Below are positions 1-9,232 of a stretch of DNA of 64,000 bases, piece by piece. The stretch is from Streptomyces scopuliridis RB72 (GTDB lineage Bacteria; Actinomycetota; Actinomycetes; Streptomycetales; Streptomycetaceae). The notes beneath the pieces are model-generated. The model was given only the letters and a program-made list of their open reading frames with translations. It was not told the origin of the DNA and did not search any database. Each line of letters begins with the position of its first letter. Within the stretch, counting starts at the first letter, position 1. The stretch spans positions 26,145-90,144 of the forward strand of contig NZ_JOEI01000024.1 in NCBI RefSeq assembly GCF_000718095.1, written 5' to 3'. Both the position numbers and the translations under genes were made by a program.

Positions 1-366
1 CTCGGCCCGTTCGGGTGGATAGCGCTGTGTGCGGCAGCGGCGGCCGTCCTGGAGCCGGCTTTGGGGCTGACCTTCGCACCTACGCCCATCCTGGCCGCCG
101 CCTTCGTTCTCGGCCTGATCACCCAGGGGGCGAAGATCGCCACGGACACGGTGGTACAGACGGCGGTGGACGACGACTTCCGCGGCCGGGTCTTCTCCCT
201 CTACGACGTCCTCTTCAATGTCGCCTTCGTCGGTGCGGCGGGGGTGGCCGCGGCGATGCTACCGCCGGACGGCCGCTCCGTGCCGCTCGTGGCGACGGTG
301 GCCGTGCTCTACGCAGGCGTGGCCGCGGCCCTGACATACAACGGGCGGGGGCGATGTTTCACGTGA
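1..366 (+). CDS. MFS transporter, C-terminal part (runs in from the left edge)
   Basis: The reading frame is open from the first base and ends at a TGA inside the first parS site. About 121 residues are visible. They are alternating hydrophobic helices and a charged loop with DDDFRGRVFSLYD, which resembles the cytoplasmic loop and last two or three helices of a drug-efflux-type major facilitator. The N-terminal part lies outside the window, so substrate and start cannot be judged. It converges on cca. Family call rests on hydrophobicity plus the RGRVFSLYD loop; moderately sure it is MFS. Confidence 0.7.
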   Translation, partial: LGPFGWIALCAAAAAVLEPALGLTFAPTPILAAAFVLGLITQGAKIATDTVVQTAVDDDFRGRVFSLYDVLFNVAFVGAAGVAAAMLPPDGRSVPLVATVAVLYAGVAAALTYNGRGRCFT

Positions 367-370
367 AACA
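355..370. promoter_or_regulatory. parS: parS site 1
   Basis: Exact 16-bp palindrome TGTTTCACGTGAAACA, the actinobacterial ParB-binding centromere sequence. It contains the TGA stop codon of the upstream MFS gene, so gene end and centromere site overlap. ParB encoded at 12.7-13.8 kb is the expected ligand. Confidence 0.95.
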
Positions 371-392
371 TCGCCCCCGGAGCATCGCGCGC

Positions 393-420
393 GGGTCATG
401 TTTCACGTGAAACATGACCC
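393..420. promoter_or_regulatory. parS: parS site 2 inside a longer hairpin between convergent genes
   Basis: The exact TGTTTCACGTGAAACA palindrome is at 399-414. It is extended by GGGTCA and TGACCC into a 28-bp perfect inverted repeat lying between the MFS gene and cca, which converge. As RNA it would form a strong stem and may also terminate transcription, although no U-tract follows. Its centre is only 44 bp from that of site 1. Confidence 0.95.
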
Positions 421-428
421 GCGCGGGT

Positions 429-1895
429 TCAGTTCTGCGCGGTCCACCATTCCTTGAGGGCGGCGACAGCCGCATCATGCTCCATCGGCCCGTTCTCCAG
501 CCGCAGCTCCAGCAGGAACGTGTACGCGGCGCCGATCACCGGTCCGGGGCCGACACCCAGGATCTCCTGGATCTGGTTGCCGTCCAGATCGGGCCTGATG
601 GCGTCCAGCTCCTCCTTTTCCTGAAGCTGGACGATGCGCTCCTCCAGGCCGTCGTAGGCCCGGGAGAGAGCGCTCGCCTTGCGTTTGTTGCGTGTGGTGC
701 AGTCCGAGCGGGTCAGCTTGTGGAGCCTGTCGAGCAGGGGCCCGGCATCACGTACGTAGCGCCGCACCGCCGAGTCGGTCCACTCGCCCGTTCCGTAGCC
801 GTGGAAGCGCAGGTGCAGCTCCACCAGCCGGGAGACGTCCCTCACCATCTCATTGGAGTACTTGAGCGCGGTCATCCGCTTCTTGGTCAGCTTCGCGCCC
901 ACCACCTCATGGTGATGGAAGGAGACCCGGCCGTCCTTTTCGAAGCGGCGCGTCCTCGGCTTGCCGATGTCGTGCAGCAGCGCGGCCAGCCGCAGCACCA
1001 GGTCCGGCCCGTTCCCCTCCAGATCGATGGCCTGCTCAAGGACGGTCAGCGAGTGCTCGTAGACATCCTTGTGCCGGTGGTGCTCATCGCTCTCCAGACG
1101 CAGCGCCGGCAGCTCGGGCAGCACCCGGTCCGCGAGCCCGGTGTCGACGAGCAGCGCCAGGCCCTTGCGCGGGTGGGCGGAGAGGATCAGCTTGTTCAGC
1201 TCGTCCCGTACGCGTTCGGCGGAGACGATCTCGATACGGCCGGACATGTCCTTCACGGCCTCGACCACATCGGGATCCACGTCGAAGTCCAGCTGGGCGG
1301 CGAACCGCGCGGCCCGCAGCATCCGCAGGGGGTCGTCGGAGAAGGACTCCTGGGGGGTGCCGGGGGTCCGCAGCACCTGGGCGGAGAGGTCTTCCAGCCC
1401 GCCGTGGGGATCGATGAACTCCTTCTGCGGCAGCGCGACGGCCATCGCGTTCACCGTGAAGTCCCGGCGCACAAGGTCTTCCTCGATGGAGTCGCCGTAG
1501 GACACCTCGGGTTTGCGTGATGTCCGGTCGTAGGCCTCCGAGCGGTATGTCGTGACTTCGATCTGGAAGCGCTGATCGGCGTCTCCGACCCGGGCGTCCT
1601 TCTGGAGACCGACCGTGCCGAAGGCGATCCCCACTTCCCACACCGAATCCGCCCAAGGCCTGACGATCTTCAGAACATCCTCGGGCCGGGCATCGGTCGT
1701 GAAGTCCAGGTCATTGCCGAGCCGGCCGAGAAGGGCGTCCCTGACCGAGCCGCCGACCAGGGCGAGTGTGAATCCGGACTCCTGGAACCGGCGCGCGAGA
1801 TCGTCAGCGACGGGGGATACCCGCAGCAGTTCGCTGACCGCACGGCGCTGCACCTGACTGAGGGCACGGGGATTGTCTTCATTGGCGTTCGGCAC
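429..1895 (-). CDS. cca: CCA-adding tRNA nucleotidyltransferase
   Basis: Adds or repairs the 3' CCA of tRNAs from CTP and ATP. The 488-residue protein has the class II nucleotidyltransferase head with GGSVRD at residues 48-53 and the metal-binding DLDF (D62, D64), followed by the RNA-binding poly(A)-polymerase-like domain. Near residue 310 is an HD-type phosphohydrolase motif, LLHDIGKP, as in many actinobacterial CCA enzymes. GTG start. It points away from the DUF6049 gene, with about 210 bp between their starts that must hold both promoters. The gene is conserved at this place near oriC in streptomycetes. Confidence 0.93.
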   Translation of the reverse strand: MPNANEDNPRALSQVQRRAVSELLRVSPVADDLARRFQESGFTLALVGGSVRDALLGRLGNDLDFTTDARPEDVLKIVRPWADSVWEVGIAFGTVGLQKDARVGDADQRFQIEVTTYRSEAYDRTSRKPEVSYGDSIEEDLVRRDFTVNAMAVALPQKEFIDPHGGLEDLSAQVLRTPGTPQESFSDDPLRMLRAARFAAQLDFDVDPDVVEAVKDMSGRIEIVSAERVRDELNKLILSAHPRKGLALLVDTGLADRVLPELPALRLESDEHHRHKDVYEHSLTVLEQAIDLEGNGPDLVLRLAALLHDIGKPRTRRFEKDGRVSFHHHEVVGAKLTKKRMTALKYSNEMVRDVSRLVELHLRFHGYGTGEWTDSAVRRYVRDAGPLLDRLHKLTRSDCTTRNKRKASALSRAYDGLEERIVQLQEKEELDAIRPDLDGNQIQEILGVGPGPVIGAAYTFLLELRLENGPMEHDAAVAALKEWWTAQN

Positions 1896-2106
1896 AACAG
1901 AAAAGGGTACGTGCCGCGGCCCCCGCGGGCGCCCCCGTTTCGGGCCGCCCCGTCTCGATGCGGAGGTTTCCGGTGGCTCATGAGATTCTTCCGATCATGT
2001 GGAGCAGTCCCCAGCACTTCGCCACAGCGCACATCGTTACCATGCGTGGACGCGGCAATTGACAACCACCAACGGCAACCGACGATGACAAGGGACGGGC
2101 GAGCGC

Positions 2107-4482
2107 GTGGCGGAGGCGGCAGACTTCCAGGGGATGGGTCATTCTCCTGCCCGCCGGTGGCTGCGGCGCACGGCCTCCGTGCTCGCCGGAGCGCCGCTCT
2201 TGGCGGGTCTGCTGGCCGGGACGGCGGCGCCGGCGGCCCAGGCCGCGCCGACGGCCACCGGCTCCCGTACGGTCCATGTGTCGCTCGACACACTGGCCCC
2301 CAGTGCGCCGGTGAAGGGCGACACGCTCACCGTCTCGGGGACGGTGACCAATACGGGCAAGAACACCGTCACCGACGCCCAGGTCGATCTGCGGGTCGGC
2401 CCGCGCATGTACGGCAGGACGGCCATCGACGACGCCGCCGAGCGCACCGGCACCTTGGGTGATGTAGCTCCGCTCGGCGGCAAGTACAAGGTCACCATCC
2501 CGAAGCTCGCCGTCGGCATCCCCCAGGACTTCGCCCTCTCGGTACCGGTCAGCAAGCTCGGGCTCGGCCAGGACGGCGTCTACCAGCTCGGTGTCTCACT
2601 GACCGGACGGACCTCGTCCGCACAGTACGACCAGGTGCTGGGCATCCAGCGCACCTTCCTGCCCTGGCAGCCGGACGCGACGGAGGAGAAGACACAGCTC
2701 ACCGTCCTCTGGCCGCTGATCTCGTCGACGCGTCTGTCCGCGGAGACCGGCTCGGACGATCAGCAGACCCCGGTCTTCGAGAACGACGACCTGGCCGAGG
2801 AGCTGGCCCCCGGCGGGCGGCTGGAGCAGTTGGTCTCGCTCGGCAATCAGCTTCCCGTCACCTGGGTGATCGACCCCGATCTCCTCGCCACGGCCGACGC
2901 CATGACCAAGAACTACCAGGTCAGAAGCGGGGACACCACCGTCCCCGGCAAGAACCAGGCCGTGGCCACCAAGTGGCTCGACACCCTGGAGAAGGCGGTG
3001 CAGGGCGGCAAGGTCGTCGCGCTGCCGTTCGCCGATCCGGACCTGGCGTCGCTGGCCCACCGCGGCAAGGACGTCTCCGGTGCGCTCAGCCATCTGCAGC
3101 CCGCCACGGACGTGGCCGGGAAGACCGTGGAGACCATCCTCCATGTGAAGCCGTCCGTCGACTTCGCCTGGCCCGTGGACGGTGCGATCGACCCCTCGAT
3201 CGTCGATGTAGCCACATCGGCGGGTGCCCACAAGGTCATCACCCGCAGCGACAGCCTCCAGGACAATCTGCCGTACACCCCCACCGCGGCACGGCCGATC
3301 GGCGGCGGGACCACGGCCGTCGTCGCCGACACCCGGCTCTCCACCGCTTTCCAGGGGGATATGTCGGAGGCGGGCGCGTCCACCCTCGCGGTCCAGAAGT
3401 TTCTCGCCCAGTCGCTGGCCGTGACGCTCCAGGACCCGGAGAATCAGCGCAGTATCGTCGTCGCTCCCCAGCGGATGCCGAGCGCAGCCCAGGCACAGTC
3501 GATGGCGCGCGCGCTGCGGGGCCTGGATCCCGAGCGCTGGACGGAGCCGTCCGATCTGCTCGCGGCGGCCGCGGCCACACCCGACTCGGACGCCACCACC
3601 AAGGTGCCCGGCTCTTCGCGTTACCCGAAGAAGCTGCGGAACCAGGAGCTGCCGACCGAGGTCTTCCTGGACATCAAGAAGACGCAGGAGCGGCTCGACA
3701 ACTTCAAGGCCATCCTCAGCGCTCCGGACCGGGTGGCCGCGCCCTTCGGCAACGCGATCGGCCGGGCGATGTCGACCTCGTGGCGCGGGGAGCCTGAGAA
3801 GGCACAGCAGTACCGCGGCACGGTGGAGAACTATCTGATGGGCCTCACCACCGAGGTGAAGCTCATCCCGAAGTCCGTGCTGACGCTGTCGGGGCGCAGC
3901 GCGACGATCCCGGTGACCGTCCAGAACCAGCTGTTGCAAGGCGTGCAGAATCTGGTGCTGCGCCTGAAGTCCGACAACCCGACGCGTCTCAAGCTGGACG
4001 GCGACCGGGCGGTGGCGGAGCGGCCGATCAAGATCGACGGCGGGCACAGCCAGTCGGTGAAGTTCACCGGGGCGGGCAACGCCAACGGACCGGTGCAGGT
4101 GACCGCCCAGCTGTACACGGTGGACGGCACGCCGTACGGCAGTCCGATGACGTTCCAGGTCAAGGTCTCCGAGATCACCCCCACCGTGATGCTCGTCATC
4201 GCCGGCGGTGTGCTGCTTCTTGTCCTCGCGGGGGTCAAGATGTACAGCCAGCGCAAGCGGGCGGTGGCCCGTAAGGCAGCCGCGGAGGACGCGGAGGACA
4301 CGGACGGCGGAGACGACACGGAAGACGGCACCGGCGCGGACGGGAACGCGCGGGACACGCAGAGTACGGACCGCGCGTGGGCCGCTGAGGACACAGATCC
4401 CGGGCAGCCGAGTGACCCGACACCGGACACCGGTCCGGAAAGCGCGGACGCGTCGGGCGCGGGTGAGAAAGTGGACCGTTGA
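2107..4482 (+). CDS. DUF6049 family secreted/membrane-anchored protein
   Basis: 791 residues, GTG start. The N-terminus has an RR-containing signal peptide (RRWLRRTAS, then a hydrophobic AGAPLLAGLLAG stretch and an Ala-x-Ala-like cleavage zone near residue 48). The long extracellular part begins with an Ig-like or CARDB-like beta domain. A single C-terminal membrane helix (about residues 693-713) is followed by a very acidic, Asp/Glu/Thr-rich cytoplasmic tail. The gene lies 45 bp before murJ in the same direction, a neighbourhood conserved in actinomycetes, so a role in envelope or peptidoglycan biology is likely but unproven. Family name is from recall of this position and architecture. Confidence 0.75.
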   Translation: MAEAADFQGMGHSPARRWLRRTASVLAGAPLLAGLLAGTAAPAAQAAPTATGSRTVHVSLDTLAPSAPVKGDTLTVSGTVTNTGKNTVTDAQVDLRVGPRMYGRTAIDDAAERTGTLGDVAPLGGKYKVTIPKLAVGIPQDFALSVPVSKLGLGQDGVYQLGVSLTGRTSSAQYDQVLGIQRTFLPWQPDATEEKTQLTVLWPLISSTRLSAETGSDDQQTPVFENDDLAEELAPGGRLEQLVSLGNQLPVTWVIDPDLLATADAMTKNYQVRSGDTTVPGKNQAVATKWLDTLEKAVQGGKVVALPFADPDLASLAHRGKDVSGALSHLQPATDVAGKTVETILHVKPSVDFAWPVDGAIDPSIVDVATSAGAHKVITRSDSLQDNLPYTPTAARPIGGGTTAVVADTRLSTAFQGDMSEAGASTLAVQKFLAQSLAVTLQDPENQRSIVVAPQRMPSAAQAQSMARALRGLDPERWTEPSDLLAAAAATPDSDATTKVPGSSRYPKKLRNQELPTEVFLDIKKTQERLDNFKAILSAPDRVAAPFGNAIGRAMSTSWRGEPEKAQQYRGTVENYLMGLTTEVKLIPKSVLTLSGRSATIPVTVQNQLLQGVQNLVLRLKSDNPTRLKLDGDRAVAERPIKIDGGHSQSVKFTGAGNANGPVQVTAQLYTVDGTPYGSPMTFQVKVSEITPTVMLVIAGGVLLLVLAGVKMYSQRKRAVARKAAAEDAEDTDGGDDTEDGTGADGNARDTQSTDRAWAAEDTDPGQPSDPTPDTGPESADASGAGEKVDR

Positions 4483-4527
4483 GCGATGTCGTGGCCGGTC
4501 GGCCGGGGACGATGAGGTGGGGTAACC

Positions 4528-6672
4528 ATGAACGCGCCGTACGACGGTGACCGTGGGCAGGGCGCGGGTGGCGACCCGGCGGGCCGGATTCCGCCCACCG
4601 CGCCGTCTGCCCAGGATCCCTATGTCCAGGATGCTTACAACCGGGACCCCTACTGGTCACAGGACCTCTCCGCGCAGGATCCGGTGACGGAGGCGCTGTA
4701 CGACCGCGCCTCGCACCCGCCGCCGCCTCCCGGCACCTATCCGGAGACCCACCAGCTCTACCAGCAGCCGCCCGCCCCGCAGAACGCCCCCGATCCCCGG
4801 GTCTGGGCCCAGACCCCGCCGCCCGAGCCCTCCGGGCCGACGCGCCACCTCCCGTACGGGGACGACCCGAGGACCACCCAGTTCACCGGCCTCGACGACC
4901 TGGTCTCCCGGGCCGGCGACGAGAACCCGCCGCCGGACGCGTTCGCTCACCTCTACCGCGACCAGCAGGGCTCGGGCCAGGTACTGACCGCGCCGGAGCC
5001 CGAAGCCGCACCCGCACCGCCGCCGCCCCCCAAGAAGTCGGGAGGCAAGGCCGCCGGGCTGCTCAAGTCCAGTGCCCTGATGGCCGCGGGCACGCTGGTC
5101 TCCCGGCTCACCGGTTTCGTACGGAGCCTGGTGATCACCGCCGCTCTGGGCGCGGCCCTGCTCGGTGACTCCTTCACCGTGGCGTACACGCTGCCGACGA
5201 TGATCTACATCCTCACCGTCGGAGGCGGTCTCAACTCCGTCTTCGTCCCGCAGCTCGTGCGCGCGATGAAGAACGACGACGACGGTGGCGTGGCCTATGC
5301 CAACCGGCTGCTGACCCTCGTCATGGTGGCGCTCGGCGCGATCGTGGCCCTCGCCGTGTTCGGGGCGCCGTGGCTGGTGCGTCTGATGTCCGACCCGATC
5401 GCCAGTGACGCGGCCGCCAACAACGTCGCCGTCACCTTCGCCCGCTACTGCCTGCCCACGATCTTCTTCATGGGTGTTCATGTGGTGATGGGGCAGATCC
5501 TGAACGCGCGCGGGAAGTTCGGCGCGATGATGTGGACTCCGGTCCTCAACAACATCGTCATGATCACCACGTTCGGCCTGTTCATCTGGGTCTACGGCAC
5601 CGCAGCCGACTCGGGCATGACCGTGCAGACGATCCCGCCGGACGGCGTGCGGCTGCTGGGTATCGGTACGCTGCTCGGCCTGGTCGTCCAGGCGCTCGCG
5701 ATGATCCCCTACCTCCGCGAGACCGGCTTCCGGTTCCGCCCGCGCTTCGACTGGAAGGGCCACGGCCTCGGCAAGACGGTCAAGCTGGCCAAGTGGACGG
5801 TTCTGTTCGTCCTCGCCAACCAGGCCGGTGTCCTGGTCGTCACGCAGCTCGCCACCGCCGCCGGCGTCGACTCCGGCAAGGACGGCACCGGCATCCTCGC
5901 CTACAGCAACGCCCAGCTGATCTGGGGCATGCCGCAGGCCATCATCACCGTCTCCGTCATGGCCGCCCTCCTGCCCAGGATCTCCCGCGCCGCCCACGAC
6001 GGCGACCCGGGGGCGGTACGCGACGACATCTCCCAGGGGCTGCGCAACTCGGCGGTCGCCATCGTGCCGATCGCCTTCGGGTTCCTCGCCTTGGGTGTCC
6101 CGCTGTCGATCCTGATGTTCTCGTCCAGCGGCCTGGAATCGGCTCGCTCCATGGGCTTCATCCTGATGGCGTTCGCCCTCGGACTCATTCCGTACTCCGT
6201 GCAGTACGTCGTCCTGCGCGGCTTCTACGCCTACGAGGACACCAGGACGCCCTTCTACAACACGGTCATCGTCGCCGCGGTCAACGCCGCCGCCTCCGCC
6301 GTCTCGTATGTGGTCCTGCCCTCCCGCTGGGCCGTGGTCGGCATGGCCGCCTCCTACGGCCTCGCCTACGCGGTCGGTGTCGGTGTCGCCTGGCGCAGGC
6401 TGCGGAACCGGCTGGGCGGCGATCTGGACGGCGGCCGCGTCCTGCGTACGTACGCCCGGCTCTGCCTGGCGGCCGTCCCCGGTGCCCTCGCGGCCGGAGC
6501 GATCGCCTACGCCGTCCTGAACGCTCTGGGCAGCAGCGCTCTCAGCTCGCTGGTGGCACTGGTCGGCGGCGGTATCGCCCTGCTGGCCGTCTTCTTCGTC
6601 GCGGCGAAGAAGATGCGGATCGAAGAGATGAACGCCATGGTCGGCATGGTGCGCGGACGCCTCGGACGGTAA
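4528..6672 (+). CDS. murJ: Lipid II flippase MurJ/MviN family with long disordered N-terminus
   Basis: 714 residues. The first 165 or so are hydrophilic and rich in Pro, Gln, Tyr and Asp, predicted to be disordered and cytoplasmic. The MurJ core starts near residue 170 (KKSGGKAAGLLKSSALMAAGTL, split here as KKSGGKAAGLL and KSSALMAAGTL) and contains the many transmembrane helices of the family, with the typical GTLVSRLTGFVRSL segment. It should move undecaprenyl-linked peptidoglycan precursors across the membrane. ATG at 4528 is preceded by GAGGTGGGG. The next gene is a pseudokinase; in mycobacteria the equivalent domain is fused to MviN, here it is separate. Confidence 0.9.
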   Translation: MNAPYDGDRGQGAGGDPAGRIPPTAPSAQDPYVQDAYNRDPYWSQDLSAQDPVTEALYDRASHPPPPPGTYPETHQLYQQPPAPQNAPDPRVWAQTPPPEPSGPTRHLPYGDDPRTTQFTGLDDLVSRAGDENPPPDAFAHLYRDQQGSGQVLTAPEPEAAPAPPPPPKKSGGKAAGLLKSSALMAAGTLVSRLTGFVRSLVITAALGAALLGDSFTVAYTLPTMIYILTVGGGLNSVFVPQLVRAMKNDDDGGVAYANRLLTLVMVALGAIVALAVFGAPWLVRLMSDPIASDAAANNVAVTFARYCLPTIFFMGVHVVMGQILNARGKFGAMMWTPVLNNIVMITTFGLFIWVYGTAADSGMTVQTIPPDGVRLLGIGTLLGLVVQALAMIPYLRETGFRFRPRFDWKGHGLGKTVKLAKWTVLFVLANQAGVLVVTQLATAAGVDSGKDGTGILAYSNAQLIWGMPQAIITVSVMAALLPRISRAAHDGDPGAVRDDISQGLRNSAVAIVPIAFGFLALGVPLSILMFSSSGLESARSMGFILMAFALGLIPYSVQYVVLRGFYAYEDTRTPFYNTVIVAAVNAAASAVSYVVLPSRWAVVGMAASYGLAYAVGVGVAWRRLRNRLGGDLDGGRVLRTYARLCLAAVPGALAAGAIAYAVLNALGSSALSSLVALVGGGIALLAVFFVAAKKMRIEEMNAMVGMVRGRLGR

Positions 6673-6792
6673 ACGCGGCGCGGTCCAGCACAACCATCAC
6701 CGGCTGCCGCGTGTCGTGCATAGCGTCCAACTGTGGGCACAATTGGCTTGGCTGTTGGATAGTGCGCAACGGATGGGGAGGCAGGAGCGACG

Positions 6793-8502
6793 GTGGCGGA
6801 ACGTAGCACGGCTGCCGTCGACGTGGCCGACAACAGCGGTGATGAGCCGCTGGCCGCCAAGGCGGGCAAGGCCACGACCGACGGGTTGGCGGAAGCCCAG
6901 GACGAGGCGGACAAGTCCGCACCGGACACGGGCAGCGAACGGCAGAACACCGAGCCGGGCATCTCTGCGCCCGAGCTGCACAGCGGCCACAAACTCGCCA
7001 GACGCTACCGCCTGGAGGAGTGTGTCACCCGTCTGGACGGTTTCAGCAGCTGGCGAGCGGTCGACGAGAAGCTGCGCCGCGCTGTCGGCGTGCATCTGCT
7101 GCCCGCCGACCATCCGCGGGCTCGTTCCGTACTGGCGGCGGCCCGGTCCTCCGCTCTGCTCGGCGACCCCCGCTTTGTGCAGGTCCTGGACGCCGTCGAG
7201 GAGAACGACCTCGTCTACGTCGTTCACGAGTGGCTGCCCGACGCGGTCGAGCTGACCGCGCTCCTCGCCTCGGGGCCCCTGGAGGCCCATGAGGCGTATC
7301 AGCTCGTCAGCCAGGTCTCGCAGGCCATGGCGGCGGCCCACCGTGAGGGCCTCGCCCATCTGCGGCTGACCCCCGGAGCGGTACTGCGTACGTCCACCGG
7401 TCAGTACCGCATCCGCGGCCTCGCCGTGAACGCCGCTCTGCGCGGGATCAGTGCGGACCGGCCGCAGCGCACCGACACCGAGGCGATCGGCGCGCTCCTC
7501 TACGCGGCCCTGACCCAGCGCTGGCCGTACGAAGCCGACGCGTACGGGCTCTCCGGCCTTCCCAAGGGCGTCGGGCTGATCGCCCCCGACCAGGTACGTG
7601 CCGGGATCCACCGCGGTCTCTCCGAGCTCGCCATGCGTGCCCTGATCAATGACGGCGCGACTGCCTCCCGCCAGGATCCGCCGTGCACGACCCCCGACGA
7701 GCTGGCCGCGGCCGTCGCGGAGATGCCGCGCATCCGGCCGCCGGAGCCCACCTTCACGGCCCCGCCGGAGTACCAGCGCACCACCTACCAGCAGGGCACC
7801 TACGGACGCTCCCAGCCCGGCCTCGGAACGGTTCCCCTTCCGCCGGTGGCGCCCCCGCCACCCCCGCTCCAGAGCCGTACCGGCAAGGCGCTGAAGTGGA
7901 CCGTCGCCGCGCTCCTCATCGCCGCGCTGGGTCTCGGCAGCTGGCAGGTCGCCGACCGCCTCCTCGACCAGAGCAATGAGAGCGACACCACGCCCATCCA
8001 GCCGGCCAACGGCGACGACAAGCCGGCCAAGCCCCTCAAGCCGCTGCGGATCACCGACGCGACCGAGTTCATGCCCAGCGGGTCCGGGATAAAGCCGGCC
8101 CTCGTACCGAACGCCATCGACGGCAAGCCCGGCACGGCGTGGATCACGCTCCAGTACCAGAACTACCCGAACTTCGGGAATCTGCCGGATCGCAAGCAGG
8201 GCAGCGGGATCGTCGTCGACTTGGGCAGCGTGCAGGACGTGTCCGGTATCGACATCGCCATGTACCGCGGCGGCCAGAAGGCCGAGGTACTCGCGGCCGG
8301 TGCGGACGCGTCGGCCCCGTCGGCGCTCGCGGACTTCTCTCAGCGCCTCACCAAGCTGGAGACGGTGGGCAGGACTCTGAAGACCACTCTCGACAAGCCC
8401 GTGCGAACCCGGTACGTATTGATCCACATCACCGAACTGCCGACGGACGGGTCCGCCGACCGCTTCCGCGGGGGAATCTCCGAGATCACGTTCACCGGCT
8501 GA
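6793..8502 (+). CDS. Membrane pseudokinase with C-terminal discoidin-like extracellular domain
   Basis: 569 residues, GTG start after an AGGAG. Residues about 60-300 align with a protein kinase fold, but the catalytic motifs are gone: the VAIK lysine position reads GVHLLP, HRDLKPxN reads HLRLTPGAV, and DFG reads RGLAVN. A Pro-rich linker precedes one membrane helix (about 370-390, VAALLIAALGLGSWQVADRLL region). The outer part resembles an F5/8 type C or sugar-binding beta domain (ITDATEFMPSG to ISEITFTG). In Mycobacterium tuberculosis MviN (Rv3910) a pseudokinase domain is fused to the flippase and binds the FHA protein FhaA. A similar scaffolding role for MurJ is inferred. Confidence 0.8.
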   Translation: MAERSTAAVDVADNSGDEPLAAKAGKATTDGLAEAQDEADKSAPDTGSERQNTEPGISAPELHSGHKLARRYRLEECVTRLDGFSSWRAVDEKLRRAVGVHLLPADHPRARSVLAAARSSALLGDPRFVQVLDAVEENDLVYVVHEWLPDAVELTALLASGPLEAHEAYQLVSQVSQAMAAAHREGLAHLRLTPGAVLRTSTGQYRIRGLAVNAALRGISADRPQRTDTEAIGALLYAALTQRWPYEADAYGLSGLPKGVGLIAPDQVRAGIHRGLSELAMRALINDGATASRQDPPCTTPDELAAAVAEMPRIRPPEPTFTAPPEYQRTTYQQGTYGRSQPGLGTVPLPPVAPPPPPLQSRTGKALKWTVAALLIAALGLGSWQVADRLLDQSNESDTTPIQPANGDDKPAKPLKPLRITDATEFMPSGSGIKPALVPNAIDGKPGTAWITLQYQNYPNFGNLPDRKQGSGIVVDLGSVQDVSGIDIAMYRGGQKAEVLAAGADASAPSALADFSQRLTKLETVGRTLKTTLDKPVRTRYVLIHITELPTDGSADRFRGGISEITFTG

Positions 8503-8527
8503 GGGATCAGGGGAGGGGGGCTCACTG

Positions 8528-9232
8528 TTGGACGACGCCGCACTCGGCGACTCAAGCGACCAGGACCTTCTGAGCGCTCATGTCGCGGGCCACCCTCACG
8601 CCTTCGGCGAGTTGGTACGGCGCCACCGGGACCGGCTCTGGGCGGTGGCCCTTCGGACGCTGGGGGACCGGGAGGAAGCCGCTGACGCGGTCCAGGACGC
8701 GCTGGTTTCCGCCTTCCGGGCGGCCCACACCTTCCGCGGGCAGTCCGCCGTGACCACCTGGCTGCACCGCATCACCGTCAATGCCTGCCTCGACCGGGCC
8801 CGTAAGGCGGCCTCACGCAGGACCTCCCCCGTGGACGACACCGAGCGGCTGGAGCAGCTCCTTGAGCCCCACGAGTCTGCCGAGGCCCCTGCGGAGCGCC
8901 AGGATCTCCACCGTGAGCTGCTGACGGCGCTGGCCAAGCTCCCCGTCGAGCAGCGGGCGGCCCTGGTGCTCGTCGATATGCAGGGCTACCCCGTGGCCGA
9001 GGCTGCTGCGGTTCTGGGCGTACCCACCGGAACGGTGAAGAGCCGCTGCGCACGCGGCCGGGCCAGACTGCTGCCCATGCTCGCGCATCTACGCGGGGCC
9101 ACCAGGGATAACAGCGGTCTCGGCAGGGGAAGGAACCGGACGCCGGGGGCATCCGTCCCACCGGCAGCGGAACCAAGAGACCCAGGACCAAATGATCCTG
9201 CTGGAGTGAAGGGCGGAGGTGGGCGCGCGTGA
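8528..9232 (+). CDS. sigM: ECF RNA polymerase sigma factor, SigM type
   Basis: 234 residues from a TTG start behind GGGAGGGGGG. Region 2 (about 23-88) contains DREEAADAVQDAL and the DNA-melting FRGQSAVTTWLHRITVN. Region 4 (about 138-185) contains LPVEQRAALVLVDMQGYPVAEAA and the HTH GVPTGTVKSRCARGR. The stop overlaps the next start by 4 bases (GTGA), so synthesis of the sigma and anti-sigma is coupled. Position between the mviN locus and trxBA matches sigM of Streptomyces. The C-terminal tail past region 4 is Gly/Arg/Pro rich and longer than usual. Confidence 0.88.
   Translation: MDDAALGDSSDQDLLSAHVAGHPHAFGELVRRHRDRLWAVALRTLGDREEAADAVQDALVSAFRAAHTFRGQSAVTTWLHRITVNACLDRARKAASRRTSPVDDTERLEQLLEPHESAEAPAERQDLHRELLTALAKLPVEQRAALVLVDMQGYPVAEAAAVLGVPTGTVKSRCARGRARLLPMLAHLRGATRDNSGLGRGRNRTPGASVPPAAEPRDPGPNDPAGVKGGGGRA

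Noticed and set aside
4657..6693. A 678-codon open frame antisense to murJ
   Set aside because: Composition (Gly/Asp/His/Arg) is typical of antisense frames in high-GC DNA, and MurJ on the other strand is certain.
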